Origin: Roseiarcus sp050015575
Lineage (GTDB): Bacteria > Pseudomonadota > Alphaproteobacteria > Rhizobiales > Beijerinckiaceae
Length of the DNA stretch: 17,307 bases
Assembly (NCBI GenBank): GCA_050015575.1
Contig: JBEKBD010000062.1
Location: forward strand, 1-17,307
Direction of reading: 5' to 3'
The position numbers and the translations under genes were made by a program. This document shows, piece after piece, positions 7,362 to 14,892 of the stretch; the first letter of the stretch is position 1, and every line of letters begins with the position of its first letter. The notes under the pieces were generated by a model, which was given only the letters and a program-made list of their open reading frames with translations, was not told the origin of the DNA and did not search any database.

Positions 7362-9422
7362 GTGACGCTGCAAGCGAAGTTGATGTGGGCCGGCATCGCC
7401 GCGCTCGGGGCGATTTCATTCGCCATCGTCGCGCTGACGCGCGGGGAGCCGGTGAATGCGGCTTGGCTGGTCATCGCCTCGGTGTGCGTCTACGTCATCG
7501 CCTATCGCTTTTATGGCCTCTTTATCGCCAACGTCGCGCTCGGCGTCGACGCGACGCGGCAGACGCCGGCGCACCGGCGCAACGACGGCCTCGATTACGT
7601 GCCGACCAACCGCTATGTGCTGTTCGGCCACCACTTCGCGGCGATCGCCGGCGCGGGGCCGCTGGTCGGACCGGTGCTGGCGGCGCAGATGGGCTATCTG
7701 CCGGGCACGTTGTGGATTCTGGCCGGCGTGGTGTTCGCCGGCGCGGTGCAGGACATGACCGCGCTGTTCCTGTCCACCCGACGCGACGGGCGCTCGCTCG
7801 GCGACATGATCCGCTCCGAGATGGGCCCGGTCGCCGGCGGCGTCGCCGGCGTCGGCGTGCTGTTGATCACCGTCATTTTGCTGGCCGTGCTCGCCCTGGT
7901 GGTGGTGAAGGCGCTGATGGGCAGCCCGTGGGGGACGTTCACGGTGTTCTCGACTCTGCCGATCGCGCTGATCATGGGCGTCTACGCGCGTTTCATCCGG
8001 CCCGGGCGCATCGGCGAGATGTCGCTCATCGGCGCCGTGCTGCTGCTGGCGGCGCTGTTCTTCGGCCGCGCCGTCGCCGAGAACCCGGCGCTGGCGCCCT
8101 ATTTCGATTTCTCCGGCGCGACGCTGGCGCTGATCGTCATCGGCTACGGCTTCGTCGCCTCGGTGCTGCCGGTGTGGCTGTTGCTGGCGCCGCGCGACTA
8201 CCTCTCGACGTTCCTCAAGATCGGCACGATCGCGCTGCTGGCGGTCGGCATTCTCATCGTTCGTCCCGATCTGCAAATGCCGGCGGTGACGCGCTACATC
8301 GACGGCAGCGGCCCGGTGTGGGCGGGCGGTTTGTTCCCGTTCCTGTTCATCACCATCGCCTGCGGCGCGGTGTCGGGCTGGCACTCGCTGATCGCCTCGG
8401 GCACCACGCCGAAGATGATCGAAAACGAGCGACAGATTCCCTTCATCGGCTATGGCGCGATGTTGATGGAATCGTTCGTCGCGATCATGGCGATGGTCGG
8501 CGCCTCGGCGCTGCATCCCGGCGTCTACTTCGCGATGAACAGCTCGGCGGGGCTGATCGGCGCCACCGCCGATTCGGCGGCGCAGGCGATCTCGTCCTGG
8601 GGCTTCGTCGTCACCCCCGACATGCTGACCCAGATCGCCCACGACGTCGGCGAGAGCAGCATATTGTCGCGCACGGGCGGCGCGCCGACGCTGGCGGTCG
8701 GCATGGCGAGCATTTTGGCGAGCTTCCTCGGCGGGCGCGCGCTGATGGGCGTCTGGTACCATTTCATCATTCTGTTCGAGGCGCTGTTCATTTTGACCAC
8801 GGTCGACGCCGGCACCCGCGTGCTGCGCTTCATGATCCAGGATTTCGTCGGCGTCGTCGTCCCGGCCTTTAGGGAAACCAAGTCCTGGGCCAACAACCTC
8901 ATCGGCTCGGCGCTGGCGTGCCTGCTGTGGGGCTACATTCTTTATCAAGGCGTCATCGACCCCTACGGCGGCATCTATACGCTGTGGCCGCTGTTCGGCG
9001 CCTCCAACCAGATGCTGGCGGCGATCGCGCTGACGTTCTGCACCGTCGTGCTGTTCAAGATGAAGCGCGAGCGCTACGCGTGGGTCACCATCGTTCCGAC
9101 CGCGTGGCTGGTCGTGACCACGGTCGCGGCCGGGTTGGAGAAGGTCTTCAGCCCCGACCCCGCCGTCGGCTTCGTCAGCCACGCCTGGCGCTTCTCCGAC
9201 GCGTTGGCGCAGGGCAAGGTCCTGGCGCCGGCGAAGGACTTGGCGACGATGAGCCGGGTCGTGTTCAACGACTACGTCGACGCGACGCTGGCCGCGGTGT
9301 TCGTCGCCGTGGTCGCGGTGGTGTTGGTCTACGCGGCGATCGACGTGCGCAAGGCGCTGGCCAGCGCCAAGAGCACCGCGATCGAGATCGGCGGCGCTGC
9401 GATGGCGGGCGCCGCGCCGTGA
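7362..9422 (+). CDS. cstA: Carbon starvation protein A (CstA family peptide/pyruvate transporter)
   Basis: A 686-residue integral inner-membrane protein of the CstA family, the usual length. It shows the family signature TNRYVLFGHHFAAIAGAGPL (about 83-102), followed by VGPVLAAQMGYLPGTLWIL and VVFAGAVQDM, then many hydrophobic helices and a late WPLFGASNQMLAAIAL. Characterised members import peptides (CstA) or pyruvate (BtsT/YjiY) during carbon limitation, probably using a cation gradient. Which substrate this one uses cannot be told. I use the GTG at 7362 because it follows a GGGGGGA ribosome binding site at 7-base spacing and leads straight into the first membrane helix. It overlaps the following ybdD-like gene by 4 bases (GTGA). 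Confidence 0.93.
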   Translation: MTLQAKLMWAGIAALGAISFAIVALTRGEPVNAAWLVIASVCVYVIAYRFYGLFIANVALGVDATRQTPAHRRNDGLDYVPTNRYVLFGHHFAAIAGAGPLVGPVLAAQMGYLPGTLWILAGVVFAGAVQDMTALFLSTRRDGRSLGDMIRSEMGPVAGGVAGVGVLLITVILLAVLALVVVKALMGSPWGTFTVFSTLPIALIMGVYARFIRPGRIGEMSLIGAVLLLAALFFGRAVAENPALAPYFDFSGATLALIVIGYGFVASVLPVWLLLAPRDYLSTFLKIGTIALLAVGILIVRPDLQMPAVTRYIDGSGPVWAGGLFPFLFITIACGAVSGWHSLIASGTTPKMIENERQIPFIGYGAMLMESFVAIMAMVGASALHPGVYFAMNSSAGLIGATADSAAQAISSWGFVVTPDMLTQIAHDVGESSILSRTGGAPTLAVGMASILASFLGGRALMGVWYHFIILFEALFILTTVDAGTRVLRFMIQDFVGVVVPAFRETKSWANNLIGSALACLLWGYILYQGVIDPYGGIYTLWPLFGASNQMLAAIALTFCTVVLFKMKRERYAWVTIVPTAWLVVTTVAAGLEKVFSPDPAVGFVSHAWRFSDALAQGKVLAPAKDLATMSRVVFNDYVDATLAAVFVAVVAVVLVYAAIDVRKALASAKSTAIEIGGAAMAGAAP

Positions 9423-9628
9423 CCGAGGCGACGAGCGTCCGCTTCGCCTGCGAGATGGTGGTCAAGACCGCCCGCTTGATGGTCGGCGTCCCCGACTACG
9501 ACACCTATGTCGCGCATCGCCGCGCCAATCACCCCGGCCTGCCGATCATGACCTACCAGGAATTCTTCCGCGAGCGCCAGGACGCGCGCTACGCGGTCGG
9601 CAAGGGGCGGTTTAGGGGGTGCTGCTGA
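9419..9628 (+). CDS. YbdD/YjiX family protein
   Basis: A 69-residue protein beginning with a GTG inside the cstA stop (GTGA overlap), so it is translated by coupling to cstA. The core GVPDYDTYVAHRRANHPG, then MTYQEFFRERQDARY, and a C-terminal glycine/cysteine end (FRGCC) are the family hallmarks (DUF466). These proteins almost always follow cstA or btsT and are believed to assist that transporter; a molecular role is not established to my knowledge. The C-terminal Cys-Cys matches relatives that end in -CC. No membrane segment is present. Confidence 0.9.
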   Translation: MTEATSVRFACEMVVKTARLMVGVPDYDTYVAHRRANHPGLPIMTYQEFFRERQDARYAVGKGRFRGCC

Positions 9629-9652
9629 GGGGGGCGGGGGATCGGGATTAGG

Positions 9653-9698
9653 GCGGTTACGGCGGTTACGCGGTTACGGTGACACGGTTACGGTGACA
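9653..9698. repeat. Short tandem direct repeats (GCGGTTAC and CGGTTACGGTGACA)
   Basis: GCGGTTAC occurs at 9653 and again at 9662, followed by two adjoining copies of the 14-mer CGGTTACGGTGACA at 9671-9684 and 9685-9698. The run begins about 25 bases after the ybdD-like stop and leads directly into an inverted repeat. It is non-coding. Confidence 0.7.
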
Positions 9699-9767
9699 GT
9701 GCACTTAATCGACGCAGCATCCCAGCGCAGCGATCACCTCGAAATAAATGCACTGTCACTGTCACCG
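9691..9767. repeat. Inverted-repeat element, possibly REP/MITE-like
   Basis: GTGACAGTGCA (9693-9703) is matched exactly by its reverse complement TGCACTGTCAC (9749-9759), separated by 45 bases. The right arm carries a second partial copy (ACTGTCACC) directly after the first, giving the outer match CGGTGACAGT/ACTGTCACCG. The intervening sequence has no open gene. The unit ends almost exactly where the IS3 transposase remnant begins. Genome-wide repetition cannot be tested here. Confidence 0.55.
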
Positions 9768-9768
9768 C

Positions 9769-9942
9769 CGGCAGATCGGCACCTTCATCGAAACCATCTA
9801 CAATCGCCAGCGCCTCCACTCGGCGCTAGGCTACAAACCGCCGGTCGAGTTCGAGGCCGAACTGCGGCCGGTCGCGCCAACGTTAAACCAGGACGAAGCG
9901 CTGTCACTCAATTAGCGTGTCTCACATGAGGGGTGCAGTCCA
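9769..9942 (+). mobile_element. 3' end of an IS3-family element: transposase C-terminus plus right inverted repeat
   Basis: The plus frame ending with TAG at 9913-9915 reads GTFIETIYNRQRLHSALGYK, then PPVEFEAELRP. This is the C-terminus of the IS3-family OrfB transposase (integrase catalytic core), where N-x-x-R-x-HSALGYxxP-x-F/YE is characteristic. About 48 residues remain and no start or DDE residues upstream survive. Beyond the stop, GGGGTGCAGTCCA (9930-9942) matches the type of terminal repeat found at the ends of many IS3-family elements (TGGACT...CCCC when reversed). The left part of the element is absent and is replaced by the inverted-repeat element at 9691-9767. The remnant is immobile on its own. 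Confidence 0.75.
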
Positions 9943-10305
9943 TAACTGCGTAACTGCCGCTAGGTTCCCCGAATTTCAATTCAGTTCGGCTGCTCGCGTT
10001 GCGGCTTGCGCCCGCGCCGGCCCGACCGAATAGTTCGGCCCGGCCTCTTCTTGAACATCGCGATGAAATCCGGGGTTTCGGCGACAGCGCCCATAAATTT
10101 CGCCGCATGAAATCGCCATGCCGGTCGCTTGGCGGAAGCATGATGCGCGGACTGTCGCCGTAATGCCGTAATGCTGTCGCCATAATGCGCAATGGGTAAT
10201 GCGGGGCGCGATGCGTCGGCTCTCTGGCGACGCGCCGCTATTGGCATGTCCTGGGGCGCGTGCGGATGTGGCGATCGCCAGCCGCGCGCTTGGGAGGAGG
10301 TCGGC
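9943..10305. other. Gene-poor stretch between IS3 remnant and DUF2934 gene
   Basis: About 360 bases without a gene I can support. It contains the tandem octamer GCCGTAAT at 10157-10164 and 10165-10172 with degenerate TAAT-containing units up to about 10200. A minus-strand frame ending near 9981 (KFMGAVAETPDFIAMFKKRP in its middle) looks slightly protein-like but matches no family I know and has no convincing start. It may be a further gene scrap next to the insertion. Confidence 0.4.
10157..10172. repeat. Tandem octamer GCCGTAAT x2
   Basis: Two adjoining perfect copies, followed by related units (GCCATAAT, GGGTAATG). Similar CGCCATTACGG words recur at 14799 and 14857, so this looks like a local family of short interspersed repeats. 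Confidence 0.5.
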
Positions 10306-10572
10306 ATGGACGAGATCGAAGACGTGATCCGCAGGCGGGCCTATGCGCTTTGGCAGCAGGCCGGCTGCCCGGAAGGACGCAGCGACGAATTCTGGCACGC
10401 CGCGCGCGCCCAAATAGCAGGCGAGGGCGCCGACGAGGCGCCGGTCGGCGAGCTCGGCCCGCCGATCGAGGAGCGGCCGGCGGTCGCCGTTGAGCCCACG
10501 ATACCGGACGAGACGCCGGGGGAGCGCATCGTCGAGCGGGACGTCACCGACGACCGGAGTGCGGCAGCCTGA
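10306..10572 (+). CDS. DUF2934 domain-containing protein
   Basis: An 88-residue, strongly acidic protein. The N-terminal 40 residues, EDVIRRRAYALWQQAGCPEG, then SDEFWHAARAQI, are the DUF2934 motif (I-RRAY-LWE-AG-P-G---E-W--A), common in alphaproteobacteria and of unknown function. The rest is a disordered Pro/Glu/Asp tail. The ATG at 10306 has an excellent GGAGGAGG ribosome binding site 5 bases upstream. The open frame reaches back to 10192, but the extra residues are not conserved-looking. It is convergent with the Fe-S protein gene. If that gene's frame were restored its stop (10576) would lie only 3 bases away. Confidence 0.8.
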   Translation: MDEIEDVIRRRAYALWQQAGCPEGRSDEFWHAARAQIAGEGADEAPVGELGPPIEERPAVAVEPTIPDETPGERIVERDVTDDRSAAA

Positions 10573-10628
10573 CGCTCAACCGATCCACAACCCTTCCAGC
10601 CGCCCCTGCAGGCCGTCTGCGCTACGGT

Positions 10629-11261
10629 TCATGTAGTTGACCAGCCCGCTGTGCCGCCATTGCAGCATGCAGCGGGGGGTTGGAAGAAATACCGCATGCC
10701 GATCGCGACTTCGCTGCGGGTCTCAGTGATCAGGCCTTCGTACCCTTCGGCGATATAATAGCCGATGTCCTTGAACCCCTTTTCGCGCGGGCCGAGCGGA
10801 CCGGTCACGCACCAGACGATCACGCCGGTGCGGCGATCGACCTCGATGACCACGCCGCAATGGGTGATCGGGCAGCCGCAGGACATGCCGAGCGGGCGGC
10901 CGATCATCAGGTCGCCGACGGCGATCTCCATCTCGCGGGTGAGCATGGGGTTGTGCGGCAAGATGATTTCGCGCGGGCCGGGATCCTCGGGGAAATGCTC
11001 GAGGTAGAAGTCGAATTCCCGGCCCAGCGTATCGCGCCAGGTCGGCGCCGCGCCGCCCGGCGCAACGCCGGCATCCTGCCGCGCGACCGGGGCGGAGACA
11101 GCTGGCGTCTCGAGCCGGTGCGCCGAACGCGCAATGCAGCGCTTGATCAGGTCCGGTCGTTTCTCGAGCTGCTCGGCCAGGGCGCCGCAGGTGCGGAAAC
11201 CGCACAGGCCGCAGTTGGCGCCGGGAAGGTCGGCGACGGTAAATTCCTGTGTGACAGACAT
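10629..11261 (-). CDS. 4Fe-4S cluster-binding protein, C-terminus frameshifted
   Basis: A 210-residue protein as it stands. Near the N-terminus GANCGLCGFRTC with a later Cys (C17, C20, C25, C42) is the four-cysteine Fe-S domain found in RnfB and in the acetyl-CoA synthase gamma subunit. A second part holds MSCGCPITHCGVV and WCVTGPLGPREKG (C128, C130, C135, C151), possibly a second metal site. After RYFFQ (residue 194) the frame shifts at a 6-C tract (10674-10679). The +1/-2 frame continues sensibly as PRCMLQWRHSGLVNYMNRSA and ends at 10576, giving about 227 residues. Electron transfer or cluster delivery is likely; the substrate is unknown. It is last in the ABC/P-loop/NifS operon, 29 bases after the nifS-like stop, with an AAGGA site before the ATG. 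Confidence 0.75.
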   Translation of the reverse strand: MSVTQEFTVADLPGANCGLCGFRTCGALAEQLEKRPDLIKRCIARSAHRLETPAVSAPVARQDAGVAPGGAAPTWRDTLGREFDFYLEHFPEDPGPREIILPHNPMLTREMEIAVGDLMIGRPLGMSCGCPITHCGVVIEVDRRTGVIVWCVTGPLGPREKGFKDIGYYIAEGYEGLITETRSEVAIGMRYFFQPPAACCNGGTAGWSTT

Positions 11262-11290
11262 GGTTTGTCATCCTTTTTGCAGCGTCGCAC

Positions 11291-12448
11291 TCAGCGCCGC
11301 GCCGAGGCGATGCGCCTCAGGCCGCCGACCAGGGTCGGCAAAATGTCGACCGTCCGATCCACTTCCGCTTCGGTGTTGAACCGGCCGAGTGTCAGCCTGA
11401 GCGCGCCGCGGGCTCGCAACGGGTCGAAGCCGAGCGCCCGCAGCACGTAGGACGGTTCCGCCGCGTGCGAGGCGCTGCAGGCGCTGCCGGTCGAGGCCAT
11501 GATCCCCGCCTCGTCGAGCGCCAGCAGCAGCCGGATGGCCTCGCCTTCCTGGCCGGCGAAGCCGAGGCAGACATGGCCGGGCAAACGCCGCCGCCGATGG
11601 CCGATCACATAGGCTTGCGGACACGCCGTGAGGACGCCCGCGATCAGCCGTTCGCGCAGCGCCGTCAGCCGCGCATTGTCGTCGGCCATCTCGGCGGCGG
11701 CCAGTTCCGCCGCGACGCCGAAGCCGACGACGCCGGCGACGTTCTCGGTCGCCGAGCGCAGGCCGCGCTCCTGTCCGCCGCCGTGAATGATCGCGCTTAT
11801 CGTCACGCCGTCGCGGACATAGAGCGCGCCGACGCCTTTCGGTCCGTGCAGCTTGTGCGCCGAGAGCGACAGCAGGTCGATCGGCTGTTCGGCGAGGTTG
11901 AACGGCGTCCTTCCCACCGCCTGCACCGCGTCGGTATGGAACAGCGCGCCGGCCTCGCGCGCCGCCTGGCCGATCTCGTTCACCGGCTGGATGGCGCCGA
12001 TCACGTTGTTCGCCGCCATGATCGACACCAAGCGGGTGCGCGGCTTGACGCGCTCTCGGACATCGGAGGGATCGACCAGCCCGTCGGCGTCGACCGGCGC
12101 GCGGACGACCGCGACGCCGCCCCGCTCCAGGGCGCGCGCGGTCTCCAGGACCGCCGGATGTTCGATGGCGGACGTGACCAGACACCCGGCGCCGGACGGC
12201 CCGACGGCGGCGGCAAGGGCGAGGTTGTCGGCCTCGGTGCCGCTGCCGGTGAAGACGATTTCGCGCGGGCGGGCGCCGATGAGGGCGGCCACCTGGGCGC
12301 GGGCTCTCTCCACGGCTTCTCTGGCCTGGCGGCCGAGCGAGTGCAGGCTGGAGGGATTGCCGAAAGCCTCGGCGTGCCAAGGCGCCATCGCCGCTGCGAC
12401 CCGCGGGTCCACCGGAGTGGTCGCCGCGTTGTCGAGGTAGATCGCCAT
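11291..12448 (-). CDS. Cysteine desulfurase (NifS/IscS class)
   Basis: A 385-residue PLP enzyme that takes sulfur from cysteine, giving alanine and an enzyme persulfide for Fe-S or other sulfur transfer. It shows the start MAIYLDNAATTPVDP, the PLP-contact regions GSGTEADNLA and SAIEHPAV, the Schiff-base lysine K199 in SLSAHKLHGPKG, GGGQERGLRSATEN, and the persulfide cysteine C324 in STGSACSASHAAEPSYVL. The cysteine-loop form is the NifS/IscS group I type. Length is normal and the gene is intact. The ATG lies 2 bases after the stop of the P-loop NTPase gene, so it belongs to the same operon. Its neighbours suggest a dedicated rather than housekeeping role; the symbol nifS is avoided because no nif genes are in view. 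Confidence 0.9.
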   Translation of the reverse strand: MAIYLDNAATTPVDPRVAAAMAPWHAEAFGNPSSLHSLGRQAREAVERARAQVAALIGARPREIVFTGSGTEADNLALAAAVGPSGAGCLVTSAIEHPAVLETARALERGGVAVVRAPVDADGLVDPSDVRERVKPRTRLVSIMAANNVIGAIQPVNEIGQAAREAGALFHTDAVQAVGRTPFNLAEQPIDLLSLSAHKLHGPKGVGALYVRDGVTISAIIHGGGQERGLRSATENVAGVVGFGVAAELAAAEMADDNARLTALRERLIAGVLTACPQAYVIGHRRRRLPGHVCLGFAGQEGEAIRLLLALDEAGIMASTGSACSASHAAEPSYVLRALGFDPLRARGALRLTLGRFNTEAEVDRTVDILPTLVGGLRRIASARR

Positions 12449-12450
12449 GT

Positions 12451-13152
12451 CTACTCGCCTCGGTAGAAGATCTGGTTGTCCAGGGCGCGCACCACGCCGA
12501 AATGCGACTGCCAGCCGATCGTCTTCTTGCCGACGCAGATCGTACAAGTGCCGACCGAAGGATTGCCGCGCAACGCCAGGTCCTCGTCCGCCTCCGGCGT
12601 CGCGGCGATCGCATCGGCGATCGGGTCGATGCCGATGCCGTACAGGGCGTTGACCTCTCGGATGCGGACGTTGGGCGCGGCTTCGAGGATGCGCGCTCGA
12701 AACACCTCCCGTTCCGCTTGCGACACGCGGTCGATCTTGGTCACCACGGCGATATCGGCGAGCGACAGCATCGGGCCGATCTTGCGCGGCAGGTTCATGC
12801 CGCTGGTCGCCTCGACCACGACGATCCCCAGGCCGCCGTCGACGTAGGGCGAACAGCGCAGGCACAACCCCGCGGTTTCGACCAGCAGCACGTCGGCCCC
12901 CGACTTGGCGGCCCATTGCAGCGCGTCGCCCAGCACCATGACGTTGCAATGGTCCGGGCACAGGTCGCCGGAGTAGACCTTGCGCGTCGGAATGCCGAAT
13001 TCGCGGGCGAACTGTTCGTCTTCCTCGGCGAACCGGACGTCGATTTTCAAAAAGGCGACCGACCAGCCGCGCCGCGTCAGGCGCGGGATGACGTGACGCA
13101 ACACCGCGGATTTGCCGGTTGTGGCGGCGCCGGCGCAGACGGCGATTTTCAT
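12451..13152 (-). CDS. HypB/UreG-like P-loop NTPase with three cysteine pairs
   Basis: A 233-residue cytoplasmic NTPase of the SIMIBI class (HypB/UreG/CooC-like). The Walker A loop is GAATTGKS (8-15). ETAG (92-95) fits the G3/Walker B position and TKID (139-142) fits the G4 guanine-specificity motif, so GTP is the likely substrate. Three cysteine pairs are evident: C65-PDH-C69, C97-LR-C100 and C203-TI-C206. These could bind a metal ion or Fe-S cluster. Relatives insert nickel into hydrogenase, urease or CO dehydrogenase. No such enzyme is in the window, so the client is unknown. The ATG overlaps the stop of the upstream ABC gene by ATGA, and the stop is 2 bases from the cysteine desulfurase start. 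Confidence 0.82.
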   Translation of the reverse strand: MKIAVCAGAATTGKSAVLRHVIPRLTRRGWSVAFLKIDVRFAEEDEQFAREFGIPTRKVYSGDLCPDHCNVMVLGDALQWAAKSGADVLLVETAGLCLRCSPYVDGGLGIVVVEATSGMNLPRKIGPMLSLADIAVVTKIDRVSQAEREVFRARILEAAPNVRIREVNALYGIGIDPIADAIAATPEADEDLALRGNPSVGTCTICVGKKTIGWQSHFGVVRALDNQIFYRGE

Positions 13153-14059
13153 GCCAGCCCCGCCGTTTCAAAACGGTCGATGCGTTCGCCCGAGCGGATG
13201 CGGTCGCGCAGGTCGGCCAGGACGTCGTCGAGGCGGCCAACCATCGGCGCCAACTGGCGCTCCCGTGCGTCGGTGTGCAGGACCTGCGAGATCCGCCCGT
13301 CCTTCAGCACCAGCCGGTAGTCGGAGAGCAGGGCGATGCGCGGGTCATGGGTGACGAAGATGAAAATCTTGCGATGGGCGCGCAGGAGTTCGAGCGCGCG
13401 CGAGCGGTTGATGCCGGCGTTCTCGACTTCGTCGAGCAACACGATCGGGGCGTCGCAGATGATCGTCGCGTCGGCGATCAGCAGCGAGCGCGTCTGCCCC
13501 CCCCCGACAGCTCGGTCATCCGGCTGGAGAGCGAGATCGGTTCGCCGGTGAGTTGATTGGCGAAGGCCAGGGTCTGGCCCACCGCCTTTTCGATCTCGCG
13601 GACGGAGGCGCGGCGAATGCCGGCGTGGGTGTGGAGGAACTCGTCGACCGGCAGGTCGGAGAGGAACGTCGTGTGCTGGGTTATGAGCGCGATCGGGTTG
13701 CAGGCGGGATCGTCGCGGTATTCCTCGGGCGGCGGCTCGCCGTCGATCAGGATGCGGCGGCCGGTGGGGGTGTCGGCGTCGGCGAACAACTCGATATCGT
13801 TGATCAGCGTCGTCTTTCCCGAACCGGTGCGGCCCACCACGCTGACGACGTCGCCCATCTGAAGATCGAGACGAGCGATCGCGTCCGGCGCGCCGTCGCG
13901 GCCGTGTCCGCCGAGGATGGAGATTTGCTCGATGTCGCCTTGCGCCGAACGGTAGCGGCTGGACACGACGGCTGCGGCGGGACTACATCCGTCCGTGCGG
14001 CATGCGTCTTGCGGCGGGCGAGCCGCTCGAGGTTTCGTCGGCGGCAGCGAACTCAGCAT
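13149..14059 (-). pseudogene. Stand-alone ABC ATPase, frameshifted at a 9-G tract in its signature motif
   Basis: The first part (14059 to about 13499, 187 residues) has Walker A GRTGSGKTT, a Q-loop ALITQHTTF and the start of the signature TELSGG. At the run of nine G (13497-13505) the frame is lost and stops at 13478. The other frame continues directly as QTRSLLIADATI, then IVLLDEVENAG (Walker B), FIFVTHDPR (H-loop) and ends at 13149. Joined, they give a roughly 300-residue ABC ATPase. LSGGQTR would need seven G, or ten for LSGGGQ. No permease or binding protein accompanies it, so it is probably a soluble or adaptor ATPase of the metal-cofactor operon. The ATG at 14059 has an excellent AAAGGAG site at 6-base spacing. 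As sequenced, the product lacks Walker B and should be inactive. Confidence 0.8.
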
Positions 14060-14061
14060 GA

Positions 14062-14793
<732 letters not shown>

Positions 14794-14798
14794 CTTCT

Positions 14799-14867
14799 CG
14801 CCATTACGGCGATGCGAGCGGCGTCATTTCGCGGGCCGCTTCCGCGCATCGCGACACGCCATTACGG
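14799..14867. repeat. Two direct copies of CGCCATTACGG
   Basis: Identical 11-mers at 14799-14809 and 14857-14867 in the 99-base gap between the convergent activator remnant and otsA. The first is extended to the near-palindrome CGCCATTACGGCG. No terminator with a T-run is evident in this gap. Confidence 0.45.
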
Positions 14868-14892
14868 AGCGGGGCCAATTTCCTCGTCGCCC

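Noticed and set aside
7416..9182. 588-residue minus-strand open frame across cstA
   Set aside because: Low-complexity Asp/Arg/Gln/His composition typical of the antisense of a GC-rich membrane protein; cstA is clearly the real gene.
9653..9698. CRISPR-like array
   Set aside because: The units are adjoining tandem repeats of 8-14 bases with no spacers, and no cas genes are near.
11465..12466. 333-residue plus-strand frame
   Set aside because: Antisense to the cysteine desulfurase, which has all catalytic motifs; no recognisable domain in the plus-strand product.
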